From a bacterium (GTDB lineage: Bacteria; Bacillota; Bacilli; Lactobacillales; Streptococcaceae), in NCBI GenBank assembly GCA_905221325.1, contig CAJNCS010000005.1, positions 124,001-188,000 on the forward strand: a stretch of 64,000 nt of DNA. The letters are read 5' to 3'. The notes under the pieces were generated by a model that searched no databases, had not been told where the DNA came from, and saw only the letters and a list, made by a program, of their open reading frames with translations. Positions 1 through 11,420 of the stretch are shown in pieces. Position 1 is the first letter of the stretch; each line of letters opens with the position of its first letter. The translations under genes and the position numbers were made by a program.

Positions 1-1299
1 CAGTTGGCAAAATTTGATTTGATGGGCTCCCTAGCTCATGTTCAAATGCTAGGGCAGACTGGCATTTTAAGCTTGGAAGAGGCAGAGCAGATCCAAGATG
101 GTCTGCAAGCTTTGTTGCGAGATTTAGAGGCAGGAGAGCTTCATTTTGATATTGCAAATGAAGATATTCATATGAATATGGAAGTGTTGCTGACAGAGAA
201 AATCGGTCCTCTGGCTGGGAAATTGCACACGGCTCGTTCTCGGAATGACCAAGTCGCAACGGATATGCACTTATATCTAAAGGAGCAGCTTGGCCATGTC
301 TTGGATAAGTTGGCGAATCTGAACAGTGTTTTGCTGGATTTGGCTGAAAAACATGTGGAAACCATCATGCCAGGCTATACCCATTTGCAACACGCCCAAC
401 CGATTAGTTTTGCCCACCATCTCATGGCTTATTACAATATGTTTCAAAGGGATAGTGAGCGCTTTGCATTTAACTTGAAACATACGGACCTATCTCCTCT
501 GGGTGCGGCTGCCTTGGCGGGGACAACTTTTCCAATCGATCGTCAATTATCGAGTGATTTATTGGGTTTCCAACAACCCTATACCAATTCATTGGACGCA
601 GTGAGTGACCGTGATTTTATCTTGGAATTTCTGTCAAATGCCAGCATTTTGATGATGCATATGAGTCGTTTTTGTGAAGAAATCATCAATTGGTGTAGCT
701 TTGAGTATCAGTACATTAGTTTGTCTGATAGCTTTTCAACGGGTTCATCTATCATGCCCCAGAAGAAAAATCCTGATATGGCCGAATTGATTCGAGGGAA
801 GACAGGCCGAGTTTACGGGTACTTGCTTGGACTATTGACCGTCATGAAGTCTTTGCCTCTGGCCTATAATAAGGATTTGCAAGAGGACAAGGAAGGCATG
901 TTTGATACAGTAGAAACAATTTTAAATTCTCTGGATGTGTTGGCAGGTATGCTATCGAGCATACAGGTTAATAAGGCCAAAATGCAGCAATCCACAGAGA
1001 ATGATTTTTCGAATGCGACCGAACTGGCAGATTATTTGGCAGAAAAAGGCCTCCCCTTTAGAGAAGCGCATGAAATAGTAGGGAAATTGGTTCTAGACTC
1101 TATCAAGCATGGTAAAAACATCCAAGATTGGGATTTGGAGGAGTTGCAAGTTTACCATCCCTTGATTGAAGAGGATATTTATATCTACTTGCGTCCAGAA
1201 ACTGCTGTTCAGAGACGGAATTCCTTAGGAGGAACTGGCTTTGAGCAAGTGAAATACCAGATAGAACAAGCGAAGAAAGAACTTAAAGGGGAAAATTGA
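1..1299 (+). CDS. argH: Argininosuccinate lyase, 5'-truncated by window edge
   Basis: Last step of arginine synthesis in the cytosol: argininosuccinate is split into arginine and fumarate. The frame is open from base 1, so the gene enters from upstream; by family length (about 460 residues) roughly the first 30 residues are missing and the TTG at base 4 is not the start. The fumarase/aspartase superfamily signature [11 protein letters not shown] is present near base 745, with the conserved ARSRNDQ motif near base 232. argG would be expected just upstream, outside the window. The gene ends in a hairpin at 1321-1347. Identification is firm. Confidence 0.95.
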   Translation, partial: QLAKFDLMGSLAHVQMLGQTGILSLEEAEQIQDGLQALLRDLEAGELHFDIANEDIHMNMEVLLTEKIGPLAGKLHTARSRNDQVATDMHLYLKEQLGHVLDKLANLNSVLLDLAEKHVETIMPGYTHLQHAQPISFAHHLMAYYNMFQRDSERFAFNLKHTDLSPLGAAALAGTTFPIDRQLSSDLLGFQQPYTNSLDAVSDRDFILEFLSNASILMMHMSRFCEEIINWCSFEYQYISLSDSFSTGSSIMPQKKNPDMAELIRGKTGRVYGYLLGLLTVMKSLPLAYNKDLQEDKEGMFDTVETILNSLDVLAGMLSSIQVNKAKMQQSTENDFSNATELADYLAEKGLPFREAHEIVGKLVLDSIKHGKNIQDWDLEELQVYHPLIEEDIYIYLRPETAVQRRNSLGGTGFEQVKYQIEQAKKELKGEN

Positions 1300-1320
1300 T
1301 TCGTTTGCAAAGTAAGGAAG

Positions 1321-1356
1321 AGAGGTTGAGATGATTTATCAGCCTCTTTCTTGTCT
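1321..1356 (+). terminator. Intrinsic terminator after argH
   Basis: AGAGGTTGA (1321-1329) pairs with TCAGCCTCT (1339-1347), one G-U pair, followed by a pyrimidine-rich TTCTTGTCTTC tract. It separates argH from the mnmA transcript. Confidence 0.65.
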
Positions 1357-1379
1357 TCTCCAACCAAGCGTGTTATAAT
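1351..1379 (+). promoter_or_regulatory. Promoter upstream of mnmA leader
   Basis: TTGTCT (1351-1356), 17 bp spacer, TATAAT (1374-1379), with an extended -10 TG at 1371-1372. It would start transcription near 1386, about 290 nt upstream of the mnmA start codon, giving an unusually long leader. Confidence 0.65.
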
Positions 1380-2796
<1,417 letters not shown>

Positions 2797-2935
2797 ATTG
2801 ACAAATTTTCTCAATTTGCTACAATAATAAAAGCAATAGAAATGATGGTCAAAGCTCATGGATGTTGCAGGCTTTTTGTCCTGCACTTCTTACGAGTTTT
2901 GACTGTTTTTGTGTCGTTCAAGGGAAAGGACAAAA

Positions 2936-3391
2936 ATGACTCAACAAGACTTTCGGACAAAAGTGGGAAATACGGTTTTTGGTGTTCGGGCGACAGCCTT
3001 GATTCTCCAAAATGGCAAACTCCTAGTCACCAAAGATAAGGGCAAGTATTACACCATCGGCGGTGCGATTCAAGTCAATGAAAGCACGGAAGAAGCGGTA
3101 GTCCGTGAAGTGAAGGAAGAACTGGGTGTCAAAGCTCAAGCTGGGCAGCTAGCTTTCGTGGTTGAAAATCGTTTTGAACAAGACGGTGTTTCCTATCACA
3201 ACATCGAGTTTCATTACCTAGTGAATTTGCTTGAAGAAGCTCCATTGACCATGCAGGAAGACGAAAAAACGCAGCCTTGTGAGTGGATTGACTTGGATAA
3301 GCTCCAGAATATCCAGCTAGTTCCAGCCTTTTTAAAAACAGCTCTACCAGATTGGGACGGCCAACTAAGACACATTCATCTTGAGGAATAG
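2936..3391 (+). CDS. NUDIX hydrolase
   Basis: A 151-residue NUDIX-fold hydrolase that cleaves a nucleoside diphosphate linked to another moiety; substrate cannot be told from sequence. A perfect NUDIX box (G-x5-E-x7-REVKEELGV) spans about residues 44-66 and supplies the Mg2+-binding glutamates. The ATG at 2936 was chosen because AAGGGAAAGGA lies just upstream; the longer frame from 2909 includes that binding site and begins with no signal of its own. It lies between mnmA and mnmG with only 8 nt before mnmG, so the three are probably co-transcribed. Confidence 0.9.
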   Translation: MTQQDFRTKVGNTVFGVRATALILQNGKLLVTKDKGKYYTIGGAIQVNESTEEAVVREVKEELGVKAQAGQLAFVVENRFEQDGVSYHNIEFHYLVNLLEEAPLTMQEDEKTQPCEWIDLDKLQNIQLVPAFLKTALPDWDGQLRHIHLEE

Positions 3392-3399
3392 GAGAGAAA

Positions 3400-5313
3400 A
3401 TGACTTATAATTTTACAGAAGAATACGATATTATTGTAATCGGTGCGGGACACGCTGGGGTCGAGGCTTCCTTGGCCGCTAGCCGTATGGGTTGTAAGGT
3501 CTTGCTTGCAACCATCAACATTGAAATGCTGGCTTTCATGCCATGTAATCCCTCTATCGGTGGTTCTGCCAAAGGGATTGTTGTGCGTGAAGTTGATGCC
3601 CTCGGTGGTGAAATGGCCAAGAATATTGACAAGACTTACATCCAGATGAAGATGCTCAACACAGGGAAAGGGCCAGCCGTTCGCGCTCTTCGTGCGCAGG
3701 CTGACAAGGAACTTTACTCTAAGGAAATGCGCAAGACAGTTGAAAATCAAGAGAATCTCACCCTTCGTCAAACCATGATTGATGAGATTTTGGTGGAAGA
3801 TGGCAAGGTTGTCGGTGTTCGTACAGCGACCCATCAAGAGTATGCTGCCAAGGCTGTTATCGTGACGACAGGGACTGCACTCCGTGGGGAAATCATAATC
3901 GGAGACCTCAAGTATTCGTCAGGTCCTAACCACAGTCTGGCTTCGATTAACCTAGCTGATAATCTCAAGGAATTAGGACTCGAAATCGGTCGTTTCAAGA
4001 CAGGAACACCTCCACGTGTCAAGGCTTCTTCTATCAATTACGACGTGACAGAGATTCAGCCAGGGGACGAAGCGCCAAATCACTTCTCATATACTTCACG
4101 TGATGAGGACTATGTCAAGGATCAAGTGCCATGCTGGTTGACCTATACCAATGGTACCAGTCATGAGATTATCCAAAATAACCTCCACCGTGCGCCTATG
4201 TTTACAGGTGTAGTTAAGGGCGTGGGACCTCGTTACTGTCCGTCGATTGAGGACAAGATTGTGCGCTTTGCGGACAAGGAACGCCACCAACTTTTCCTTG
4301 AGCCAGAAGGGCGCAATACAGAGGAAGTCTATGTTCAAGGACTTTCAACCAGTCTGCCTGAGGATGTCCAACGTGAGCTGGTTCATTCCATCAAAGGTTT
4401 GGAAAATGCAGAAATGATGCGAACAGGTTATGCCATTGAGTACGACATGGTCTTGCCTCATCAATTGCGTGCGACTTTGGAAACCAAGAAAATCTCAGGA
4501 CTCTTCACTGCTGGTCAGACAAATGGAACGTCAGGTTACGAAGAAGCTGCTGGCCAAGGGATTATCGCTGGTATCAATGCGGCTCTGAAAATCCAAGGCC
4601 AGCCTGAGTTGATTTTGAAGCGCAGTGACGGCTATATCGGGGTCATGATTGACGACTTGGTGACCAAGGGAACCATTGAACCCTACCGTCTCTTGACCAG
4701 TCGTGCTGAATACCGTCTCATCCTCCGTCATGACAATGCCGATATGCGTTTGACAGAAATGGGACGCGAGATTGGTCTCGTTGATGATGAACGCTGGGCT
4801 CGTTTTGAAATCAAGAAAAATCAATTTGACAATGAAATGAAGCGTTTAGACAGCATCAAACTCAAGCCGGTCAAGGAAACCAATGCCAAGGTTGAGGAGA
4901 TGGGCTTCAAACCGTTGACAGATGCGGTGACAGCCAAGGAATTCCTTCGCCGTCCAGAAGTTTCTTACCAGGATGTGGTGGCTTTCATCGGACCTGCAGC
5001 AGAGGACTTGGATGACAAGATTATCGAATTGATTGAAACAGAAATCAAGTACGAAGGCTATATTTCCAAAGCCATGGATCAGGTTGCCAAGATGAAACGC
5101 ATGGAAGAAAAACGCATTCCAGCCAATATCGACTGGGATGATATTGACTCCATTGCAACAGAAGCTCGCCAGAAGTTCAAACTCATCAATCCAGAAACCA
5201 TCGGCCAGGCCAGCCGTATTTCGGGAGTTAACCCAGCAGATATTTCCATTCTGATGGTCTATCTTGAAGGTAAAAATCGTAGTATTTCTAAAAATCAAGA
5301 AAAGAAAGCATAG
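3400..5313 (+). CDS. mnmG: tRNA uridine-5-carboxymethylaminomethyl synthase MnmG
   Basis: FAD- and NADH-using half of the MnmE-MnmG complex that builds the carboxymethylaminomethyl group at C5 of wobble U34. At 637 residues it has family length. The N-terminal dinucleotide-binding motif [11 protein letters not shown] is at residues 13-23, and the GidA signature [11 protein letters not shown] is in the middle. The start at 3400 has AGGAGAG 6 nt upstream. It is the last gene of the mnmA-nudix-mnmG run and ends at a strong hairpin terminator. The old name is gidA. Confidence 0.96.
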   Translation: MTYNFTEEYDIIVIGAGHAGVEASLAASRMGCKVLLATINIEMLAFMPCNPSIGGSAKGIVVREVDALGGEMAKNIDKTYIQMKMLNTGKGPAVRALRAQADKELYSKEMRKTVENQENLTLRQTMIDEILVEDGKVVGVRTATHQEYAAKAVIVTTGTALRGEIIIGDLKYSSGPNHSLASINLADNLKELGLEIGRFKTGTPPRVKASSINYDVTEIQPGDEAPNHFSYTSRDEDYVKDQVPCWLTYTNGTSHEIIQNNLHRAPMFTGVVKGVGPRYCPSIEDKIVRFADKERHQLFLEPEGRNTEEVYVQGLSTSLPEDVQRELVHSIKGLENAEMMRTGYAIEYDMVLPHQLRATLETKKISGLFTAGQTNGTSGYEEAAGQGIIAGINAALKIQGQPELILKRSDGYIGVMIDDLVTKGTIEPYRLLTSRAEYRLILRHDNADMRLTEMGREIGLVDDERWARFEIKKNQFDNEMKRLDSIKLKPVKETNAKVEEMGFKPLTDAVTAKEFLRRPEVSYQDVVAFIGPAAEDLDDKIIELIETEIKYEGYISKAMDQVAKMKRMEEKRIPANIDWDDIDSIATEARQKFKLINPETIGQASRISGVNPADISILMVYLEGKNRSISKNQEKKA

Positions 5314-5317
5314 AAAA

Positions 5318-5345
5318 AACAGCTCCGAAGACGGAGCTGTTTTGT
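5318..5345. terminator. Bidirectional terminator between mnmG and rnjA
   Basis: AACAGCTCCG (5318-5327) and CGGAGCTGTT (5332-5341) form a perfect stem with a 4 nt loop; A-run before and T-run after let it work for mnmG and, on the other strand, for rnjA. Confidence 0.85.
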
Positions 5346-5352
5346 TGACTTG

Positions 5353-5456
5353 TACTCAATGAAAATCAAAGAGCAAACTAGGAAGTTAGCCGAAGGCTGT
5401 ACTTGAGTACGACAAGGCGAAGCTGACGTGGTTTGAATTTGATTTTCGAAGAGTAT
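5353..5456 (-). repeat. BOX element (boxA-boxC type)
   Basis: Read on the minus strand it begins ATACTCTTCGAAAATC and carries the boxA core (CGTCAGCTTCGCCTTG) and a boxC end with GCTCTTTGATTTTCATTGAGTA. No boxB unit is present. It is close to identical, in opposite orientation, to the copy at 45427-45531, and it abuts the rnjA stop codon. BOX elements are mobile, non-coding repeats typical of S. pneumoniae and its relatives; the well-known BOX-A1R primer matches this core. Confidence 0.85.
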
Positions 5457-7135
5457 TATTCTTCATCTGGTGTGAGGATCATCGGGATGATAATCGGTTC
5501 ACGTTCTGTATTTTCATAGAGGAAAGGGCGGATGGCGTTGACAATGGCACCATTGACAGATTGCACGCTGGCATCTTTGTTCTTCAGCGCGATACGAATA
5601 GCGTTGAAGAGGATACGTTGGCTTTGGCGAATCAAGTCGCCAGATTCTCTCATGTAGACAAAGCCGCGGCTGAGGATATCAGGCCCAGACAAGATCATTT
5701 TAGACTTGAAGTCAACAGTAGCGACTGCTAGAACGACACCATCTTCAGATAGGTCTCTACGGTCTTTGAGGACGGCTGCACCGATTTCACCGATACGATT
5801 TCCATCGACATAGATGTCTTGGGCATTGAAGTGACCTGCGATACGGGCTGAGTTAGCAGTAAGAGCAAGCACATCACCATTGCTCATGATAAAGATATTG
5901 TCCTTCTCGACACCAGTATCCACCGCTAGTCCAGCGTGGACTTTTTGCATGCGGTATTCACCATGGACAGGCATGAAGTATTTGGGCTTAATCAAGCGGA
6001 GCATGAGTTTTTGCTCTTGCTGACCACCGTGTCCAGAGGTGTGGATATTGTTAATCTTTCCGTGAATGACTTCGACACCAGCTTCTGAGATAATGTTAAT
6101 CAACTTGTTGACGCTAGTGGTATTTCCAGGGATTGGACTTGAAGAGAAGATAACGGTATCGCCGGGTTGGAGTTGCACCTGACGGTGGGTTCCGTTAGCG
6201 ATACGAGAGAGGGCTGCCATTGGCTCACCCTGACTACCTGTACAGAGAATAAGAACCTCGCCTGCAGGGTAGTCTTTGATTTCATTTGGCTCGATAAAGG
6301 TTCCCTTAGGAGCTTTGATGTAGCCAAGCTCGATACCGTTGACAATGGCCTTTTCCATAGAACGACCAAAGACTGCAATCTTGCGTCCAGTCTTAACAGC
6401 GGCATCCGTTGCTTGCTGGAGACGGAAGATATTTGAGGCAAAGGACGCAAATATGATACGACCTTCAATGCCTTGGATAATCTTCATGATGGACTGGCCA
6501 ACGACTTTTTCAGAGTTGGTAAAGGTTGGCACTTCTGCATTTGTCGAGTCAGAGAGGAGACAGAGCACGCCTTCTTCCCCAAGAGCAGCCATACGGTGCA
6601 AGTCCGCTGGTTCACCAACTGGTGTAAAGTCAAACTTAAAGTCACCCGTACAAACGATTTTCCCTTGAGGGGTATGAATAACAATCCCCAAAGGCTCTGG
6701 AATAGAGTGAGTGGTTCTAAAGAAAGTTGCCTTGAGGTTTTTAAAGGTCAACTCAGTGTTGTGGTTGATTTCGTAAAGTTTGGCGTTGCGCAAGAGACCG
6801 TGTTCTTCGAGTTTCCCACGGATTAAAGCCAAGGCAAGTGGTCCAGCGTAGATAGGGACATTTGCTTGCTTGAGCAGGAAAGGAATCCCACCGATGTGGT
6901 CCTCGTGTCCGTGTGTGATCAAGACAGCCTTGACACGGTCGATATTGTCTACGATGTAAGAGTAGTCGGGGATAACATAGTCGATACCGAGCAAGTCATC
7001 TTCTGGGAATTTAATCCCAGCATCGACGATGATAATCTCGTCTTGGTATTCAATTCCGTATGTGTTTTTCCCGATTTCTCCCAGACCACCGATGGCAAAA
7101 ACGCCAACTTCTTCAGGTTTAAGAGTATAAGCCAT
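5456..7135 (-). CDS. rnjA: Ribonuclease J1
   Basis: Zinc-dependent exo/endoribonuclease central to mRNA decay and rRNA maturation. It is a beta-CASP metallo-beta-lactamase protein of 559 residues with the full metal-binding motif HGHEDHIGG at residues 75-83; this intact motif, and the rpoY gene directly upstream, fit J1 rather than the catalytically weak paralogue J2. Further motifs include SDSTNAE and the C-terminal HTSGHGG. It starts 1 nt after rpoY ends, so both are one transcript from the promoter at 7481-7509. Certainty of family is high, of J1 versus J2 good. Confidence 0.93.
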   Translation of the reverse strand: MAYTLKPEEVGVFAIGGLGEIGKNTYGIEYQDEIIIVDAGIKFPEDDLLGIDYVIPDYSYIVDNIDRVKAVLITHGHEDHIGGIPFLLKQANVPIYAGPLALALIRGKLEEHGLLRNAKLYEINHNTELTFKNLKATFFRTTHSIPEPLGIVIHTPQGKIVCTGDFKFDFTPVGEPADLHRMAALGEEGVLCLLSDSTNAEVPTFTNSEKVVGQSIMKIIQGIEGRIIFASFASNIFRLQQATDAAVKTGRKIAVFGRSMEKAIVNGIELGYIKAPKGTFIEPNEIKDYPAGEVLILCTGSQGEPMAALSRIANGTHRQVQLQPGDTVIFSSSPIPGNTTSVNKLINIISEAGVEVIHGKINNIHTSGHGGQQEQKLMLRLIKPKYFMPVHGEYRMQKVHAGLAVDTGVEKDNIFIMSNGDVLALTANSARIAGHFNAQDIYVDGNRIGEIGAAVLKDRRDLSEDGVVLAVATVDFKSKMILSGPDILSRGFVYMRESGDLIRQSQRILFNAIRIALKNKDASVQSVNGAIVNAIRPFLYENTEREPIIIPMILTPDEE

Positions 7136-7136
7136 A

Positions 7137-7370
7137 TTAGAACTCCGTGATTTCGAAGACGCCAGTTTCTTTTTCGTAATCTAGCAATTTGTCAGACAAG
7201 AGTTCGATATACTCGATGTTGTACTCTGGGCGGTTTTCTTCGACAAGTTGGCGAGCAGCGATACGGCCCTCAAGTTCTGAGCTGGCATCGATGTCTAGGT
7301 AAAGTGCGCGTGTTGTTTCACGACGTGGGCTACGTTCTTTTGTTTCTTGATAAAAAACTTTGTAAATCAT
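7137..7370 (-). CDS. rpoY: RNA polymerase epsilon subunit RpoY
   Basis: A 77-residue small subunit of the Firmicute RNA polymerase (YkzG/DUF1447 family), first gene of the rpoY-rnjA operon as in Bacillus. It is rich in acidic and aromatic residues and reads as a complete member of the family, beginning [12 protein letters not shown]. On the coding strand AAAGGAAC precedes the start. The pairing with RNase J1 is conserved across Firmicutes and suggests coupling between transcription and RNA decay. Confidence 0.93.
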   Translation of the reverse strand: MIYKVFYQETKERSPRRETTRALYLDIDASSELEGRIAARQLVEENRPEYNIEYIELLSDKLLDYEKETGVFEITEF

Positions 7371-7480
7371 ATAGTTCCTTTCTATTTACAGGTCAGCTTA
7401 TTCCAAACTTTTAGCAGAGATTTGCTTGATTTCATTCCATTTTGTGTCTAGATTGACCTTGATTCGTTACAATTATTTCA

Positions 7481-7509
7481 ATTATACCACAAAATGAAAA
7501 ATTAGTAAA
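7481..7509 (-). promoter_or_regulatory. Promoter of rpoY-rnjA
   Basis: On the minus strand TTTACT, 17 bp, TATAAT with an extended -10 (TGG immediately before). The leader to rpoY is about 105 nt. Confidence 0.6.
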
Positions 7510-7564
7510 AGACGGAAATGGAGAAAGTCGGTAGGGGAAGAAGGAGCAAAAAGACAGGTAGGAT

Positions 7565-7593
7565 TTGGTCGGAGAGCGCTTAGGTGTTATAAT
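7565..7593 (+). promoter_or_regulatory. Promoter of small membrane protein gene
   Basis: TTGGTC (7565-7570), 17 bp, TATAAT (7588-7593) with extended -10 TGT. The start codon at 7654 follows about 55 nt after the expected transcription start. Confidence 0.6.
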
Positions 7594-7653
7594 GGAAAGA
7601 GAAGTTTATGGATGGGAATATTTCCTATAGCTTTTAAACAAGGAGGATTAAGA

Positions 7654-7869
7654 ATGTTTAGTTTGTTTGAATTTGCGATTGGGGTTCGCCTCTTGATGTT
7701 TATAGTTTTTGTAGCCTGTGTATACGGTGGAAATCTTATTTTTACGTATCTAGAACACCGCAAAACAAAATTCCTTTGGAAGCTTGCTTTTGTGACGCTC
7801 TATTCAATTTTTCTCCTTCTTGTCACCTATGTTGTCTGGTTTGTTTTTTACTTTGGTTTAAATGCTTAA
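7654..7869 (+). CDS. Small membrane protein, unknown function
   Basis: A 71-residue protein with two hydrophobic segments (about residues 7-28 and 42-66) separated by a short basic loop with YLEHRKTKFLWK, so probably a two-pass membrane protein. The ATG at 7654 has a textbook AGGAGG 7 nt upstream; the frame is open further up to 7612 but that part includes the binding site. It has its own promoter and its own terminator (7895-7934), so it is a free-standing gene. No family is recognised. Confidence 0.75.
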   Translation: MFSLFEFAIGVRLLMFIVFVACVYGGNLIFTYLEHRKTKFLWKLAFVTLYSIFLLLVTYVVWFVFYFGLNA

Positions 7870-7894
7870 GCTCCAGTTATTCATCTAAGTATAC

Positions 7895-7938
7895 AGAAAA
7901 TCCACCTCATCTTGATAAAGGGGGCGGATTTTCTATTT
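7895..7938. terminator. Terminator after small membrane protein gene
   Basis: AGAAAATCCACC (7895-7906) and GGCGGATTTTCT (7923-7934) pair with one mismatch, then ATTTTC. The rest of the gap to 8337 holds only the doubtful minus-strand frame at 7951-8139 and the tsaB promoter (TATAAT at 8302-8307). Confidence 0.6.
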
Positions 7939-7950
7939 TCAGGTGATATC

Positions 7951-8139
7951 TTAATTCTTACGATGATGATTTCTCACATCGAAAATCGAGTTGAAACATA
8001 AAAAGAAAACAATGCAAAGAAATAAATCAAATGGCAAGGGTGTAACGATTATGTTTAAATCATTGAAAATGATGAGAAAACTATAAGAGATGAAGAGAAT
8101 AAAATTTACCCTTCTAAAAATGTGTTTTTTATCTAACAT
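7951..8139 (-). CDS. Possible small hydrophobic protein (doubtful)
   Basis: A 62-residue minus-strand frame with two hydrophobic stretches (about residues 12-27 and 36-52) and basic ends. It fills an otherwise empty 467 bp gap. Against it: no convincing ribosome binding site upstream of the ATG at 8139 and no recognisable family. It may be chance coding in AT-rich DNA or a decayed gene. Confidence 0.25.
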   Translation of the reverse strand: MLDKKHIFRRVNFILFISYSFLIIFNDLNIIVTPLPFDLFLCIVFFLCFNSIFDVRNHHRKN

Positions 8140-8337
8140 AACTGGTCCAAATTTCTTATAGCGATCCTCTCAAATTCCTTGTTCACTTATATATTCGGAA
8201 AAGATAGGGGAAAGCTACAACTTTTTTGCCTTCCTCTTTGTCTAAGTGGTAGGCCTATTTTGTTTGGGGCAAAGAAAATTCCCATGCGTCAGCTTTTGTA
8301 GTATAATAGTAAGCAGACCAAAAGATAGGAATGTATT

Positions 8338-9021
8338 ATGAAAGTATTAGCTTTTGATACGTCCAGCAGGGCTCTTTCTCTAGCCATTTTAGAGGACAAG
8401 CAGGTTCTTGCTGAGACCACGATCAATATCAAGAAAAATCACAGTATTACCCTCATGCCTGCCATTGATTTTTTGATGGCGAGTCTGGATTTGACACCCA
8501 AGGACTTGGATCGCATCGTGGTGGCAGAGGGACCTGGCAGCTACACAGGCTTGCGAATTGCGGTAGCAACTGCCAAGACTCTAGCCCATACCCTGAACAT
8601 CGAGTTGGTTGGCATGTCTAGCCTCTTGGCTTTGGTGCCACGTCAGCAAGAAGGATTGGTGGTTCCTATCATGGATGCACGCCGTAACAATGTATATGCA
8701 GGGTTTTATGAAAATGCCAAGCAAGTCTTGCCAGAAGCGCACCTGTCTTTTGCGGAAGTGTTAGAGCAGGTCAAGGATGCTGAACAGGTGACCTTTGTCG
8801 GAGAAGTTGGAGTCTTTGTGGAACAAATTCAAGAGCAGCTGCCACAAGCTAGCTATCAAGAAACCTTGCCAAATGCAGCTGATCTAGCTCTTTGGGCCTG
8901 GGACCAGGAAGCGGACTCCTTGCATGACTTTGTGCCCAATTATCTCAAACGTGTTGAAGCTGAGGAGAACTGGCTCAAGAACCACACCGAATCTGGCGAG
9001 TCCTACATTAAACGCCTATGA
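8338..9021 (+). CDS. tsaB: tRNA threonylcarbamoyladenosine protein TsaB
   Basis: Partner of TsaD in making t6A37 on tRNAs that read ANN codons. A 227-residue ASKHA-fold protein: N-terminal LAFDTSSRALS and the EGPGSYTGLRIA motif near residues 65-76 are typical. It has lost the catalytic metal site of TsaD and acts as a scaffold. Start at 8338 with AGGA upstream and TATAAT at 8302-8307. The stop overlaps the rimI start by 4 nt (ATGA), so tsaB-rimI-tsaD are translationally coupled. Confidence 0.94.
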   Translation: MKVLAFDTSSRALSLAILEDKQVLAETTINIKKNHSITLMPAIDFLMASLDLTPKDLDRIVVAEGPGSYTGLRIAVATAKTLAHTLNIELVGMSSLLALVPRQQEGLVVPIMDARRNNVYAGFYENAKQVLPEAHLSFAEVLEQVKDAEQVTFVGEVGVFVEQIQEQLPQASYQETLPNAADLALWAWDQEADSLHDFVPNYLKRVEAEENWLKNHTESGESYIKRL

Positions 9022-9455
9022 TAGAGATCAAACGAATCCAACAGCAACCTGACTTGGCTCAAGCCATCTACGCTGTCATGATAGATGTATACCCAGTCAG
9101 TCCTTGGACGCTGGAACAAATCCAAGCAGACCTGTCCCAAGACCAGACTTGGTATGCTCTGGCTTATGATGGAGCAGAAGTGATTGGATTTTTAGCCGTT
9201 CAGGAGAATCTCTTTGAAGCAGAAGTCCTACAAATCGCTGTCAAAGGAGCCTATCAGGGTCAGGGAATTGCGTCAGCCTTGTTTGCTCACTTGCCGACAG
9301 ACAAGGAGCTTTTCCTCGAAGTTAGAAAGTCGAATCACCGAGCGCAAGCATTTTACAAGAAAGAAAAGATGGCAGTCATCGCTGAGAGAAAGGCCTACTA
9401 CCATGACCCAGTTGAGGACGCCATTATCATGAAGAGAGAAGCAGATGAAGGATAG
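9018..9455 (+). CDS. rimI: Ribosomal-protein-alanine N-acetyltransferase RimI
   Basis: GNAT-family acetyltransferase of 145 residues, likely acetylating the N-terminus of ribosomal protein S18. The acetyl-CoA loop is visible as the [14 protein letters not shown] stretch near residues 76-89, followed by the conserved ExRxSNxxAxxFYKK pattern. It overlaps tsaB by 4 nt and tsaD by 11 nt. This tsaB-rimI-tsaD order is common in streptococci and is the main ground for preferring RimI over another GNAT. Confidence 0.88.
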   Translation: MIEIKRIQQQPDLAQAIYAVMIDVYPVSPWTLEQIQADLSQDQTWYALAYDGAEVIGFLAVQENLFEAEVLQIAVKGAYQGQGIASALFAHLPTDKELFLEVRKSNHRAQAFYKKEKMAVIAERKAYYHDPVEDAIIMKREADEG

Positions 9456-10455
9456 ATATATTTTAGCATTTGAAACATCTTGTGATGAGACCAGTGTCGC
9501 CGTACTGAAAAACGATGACGAGCTCTTGTCCAATGTCATTGCTAGTCAAATCGAGAGCCACAAACGTTTTGGTGGCGTAGTGCCAGAAGTGGCCAGTCGT
9601 CACCATGTTGAGATCATTACAGCCTGTATTGAGGAGGCACTGGCAGAAGCAGGAATTACCGAAGAGGACGTGACAGCCGTTGCGGTTACCTATGGACCAG
9701 GTTTGGTCGGAGCCTTACTAGTTGGTTTGTCAGCTGCCAAGGCCTTTGCCTGGGCGCATGGCCTACCACTTATCCCCGTCAACCACATGGCTGGCCACCT
9801 TATGGCAGCTCAGAGCGTGGAGCCATTGGCCTTTCCTTTACTAGCCCTCTTGGTCAGCGGTGGACACACCGAGTTGGTCTATGTTTCTGAGGCTGGTGAT
9901 TACAAGATTGTTGGGGAAACGCGAGATGACGCAGTTGGTGAGGCCTATGACAAGGTCGGCCGTGTCATGGGCTTGACTTATCCAGCAGGTCGTGAGATTG
10001 ACGAGTTGGCCCATCAAGGTCAGGATATTTATGATTTCCCACGTGCTATGATCAAGGAAGACAATCTGGAGTTTTCATTCTCTGGTTTGAAGTCTGCCTT
10101 TATCAATCTTCACCACAATGCTGAGCAAAAAGGAGAAAGCCTATCTACAGAGGATTTGTGTGCTTCCTTCCAAGCAGCTGTCCTGGATATTCTCATGGCA
10201 AAAACCAAGAAGGCTTTAGAAAAATACCCCGTGAAAACCCTTGTTGTGGCAGGTGGTGTGGCGGCCAATAAAGGTCTCAGAGAACGCTTGGCAGCCGAAA
10301 TCACAGATGTCAAGGTCATCATCCCACCCCTGCGCCTCTGCGGAGACAATGCGGGTATGATTGCCTATGCTAGCGTCAGCGAGTGGAACAAAGAAAACTT
10401 TGCAGACTTGGACCTCAACGCCAAACCAAGTCTCGCCTTTGATACTATAGAATAA
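9445..10455 (+). CDS. tsaD: tRNA N6-adenosine threonylcarbamoyltransferase TsaD
   Basis: Catalytic subunit that transfers threonylcarbamoyl from TC-AMP to A37 of tRNA. 336 residues, normal length. The iron-binding histidines are H114 and H118 in VNHMAGH; the nucleotide-binding stretch [12 protein letters not shown] follows. Early mis-annotation as an O-sialoglycoprotease (gcp) should be ignored. Last gene of the tsaB-rimI-tsaD operon, ending in the hairpin at 10458. Confidence 0.96.
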   Translation: MKDRYILAFETSCDETSVAVLKNDDELLSNVIASQIESHKRFGGVVPEVASRHHVEIITACIEEALAEAGITEEDVTAVAVTYGPGLVGALLVGLSAAKAFAWAHGLPLIPVNHMAGHLMAAQSVEPLAFPLLALLVSGGHTELVYVSEAGDYKIVGETRDDAVGEAYDKVGRVMGLTYPAGREIDELAHQGQDIYDFPRAMIKEDNLEFSFSGLKSAFINLHHNAEQKGESLSTEDLCASFQAAVLDILMAKTKKALEKYPVKTLVVAGGVAANKGLRERLAAEITDVKVIIPPLRLCGDNAGMIAYASVSEWNKENFADLDLNAKPSLAFDTIE

Positions 10456-10457
10456 AG

Positions 10458-10481
10458 AGTCAGCTTGAAGCTGGCTTTTTT
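10458..10481 (+). terminator. Terminator after tsaD
   Basis: AGTCAGC (10458-10464) pairs with GCTGGCT (10470-10476), loop TTGAA, then a run of Ts. Confidence 0.8.
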
Positions 10482-10521
10482 GCTAAAATATTTTATAATA
10501 TGTTAAAAAAGGAAAAATTTT

Positions 10522-10529
10522 TACGAATA
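10522..10529 (+). promoter_or_regulatory. Combox-like sequence before rgg
   Basis: TACGAATA, preceded by a T-run, equals the -10 element recognised by the competence sigma factor ComX (SigX) in streptococci, 22 nt before the rgg start codon. A vegetative TATAAT lies further up at 10494-10499. A single 8 bp match may be chance. Confidence 0.4.
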
Positions 10530-10551
10530 GAACAGTAAAGGGAGTTTGGCC

Positions 10552-11415
10552 ATGATTGAAAAAATGGAATTGGGAGAATTTTACAAGGAATTGCGGCTGG
10601 CGAGGAAACTCAAACAGTCAGATGTAGCTTGTGCTGGACTAACAGTATCCCAGCTATCCAAGTTTGAACTAGGACAGTCTATGCTGTCTGCGGATAAACT
10701 GATACTAGCTATCCAAGGGATCAATGTGACCTTCGATGAGTTTGGGCACAAGCTCAACAACTATCAAGAATCCCCACACATGCGAATTGGTCGAAAGATT
10801 GTGGCTCGCTTTGCCCATCAAGATATAGATGGCTTAGAGCAACTGTTGAAGGAAGTCGAACAAGAACAGATGGCGAAGACTTATCGTCGTTTGAATGCTA
10901 TAGTGATCAAAGATGCCATCCATTCCTTAGATAAAAACTATCCGCTAGAAGAGGAGGATAGCGAGTTTTTGACTAGCTATCTCTATGCTATCGAGTCTTG
11001 GACCTGGTTTGAACTCTATCTTTTTTGCAATACCATGCCCTTCTTGAGTAATCAAGATTTGATCTTTTTATCAACCTCTTTACTTGAAAAATCCAAGGAA
11101 TTTAAAGAGTTAGTATACAATCAATTGTATATGAAAAGTGGTTATCTTAATATCATCTCAGAGCTCATGGAACGCAAACTTTTTTCCTACATCCCAATCT
11201 TTGAAGCCGAGTTGGGGAGCATGCTCCGACCATACGATGTTTTTGAGAGATTATTGTGGCAATTTTTAAAGAAATTGAGTGTTTTCCTTCAAACCAAAGG
11301 AAGCAATCAAAAAGAGATTGAAGACTTTGTCCAATCTCTGCAAATATTAGAGAATCCCCAATTAACAGCCTTTTTTGAATTGCGTTTGCAGCAATATAAA
11401 GAACTTATCGATTAA
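10552..11415 (+). CDS. Rgg/MutR-family transcriptional regulator
   Basis: A 287-residue regulator with an N-terminal helix-turn-helix (about residues 8-65, LRLARKLKQSDVA ... LSKFELGQS) and a long alpha-helical C-terminal region of the type that binds short hydrophobic peptides in Rgg proteins. ATG at 10552 has AAAGGGAG upstream; TTG at 10546 is less likely. No SHP-like peptide gene was found on either side, so it may be an orphan or sense a peptide made elsewhere. The CPBP genes that follow, behind an inverted repeat, are plausible targets. Confidence 0.88.
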   Translation: MIEKMELGEFYKELRLARKLKQSDVACAGLTVSQLSKFELGQSMLSADKLILAIQGINVTFDEFGHKLNNYQESPHMRIGRKIVARFAHQDIDGLEQLLKEVEQEQMAKTYRRLNAIVIKDAIHSLDKNYPLEEEDSEFLTSYLYAIESWTWFELYLFCNTMPFLSNQDLIFLSTSLLEKSKEFKELVYNQLYMKSGYLNIISELMERKLFSYIPIFEAELGSMLRPYDVFERLLWQFLKKLSVFLQTKGSNQKEIEDFVQSLQILENPQLTAFFELRLQQYKELID

Positions 11416-11420
11416 CAAAC

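Noticed and set aside
6100..6468. Second minus-strand frame inside rnjA
   Set aside because: Out-of-frame shadow of RNase J1.
10499..10537. 12-codon ORF before rgg as a possible SHP pheromone gene
   Set aside because: Sequence is charged and lacks the hydrophobic C-terminal end of SHP peptides; no ribosome site.
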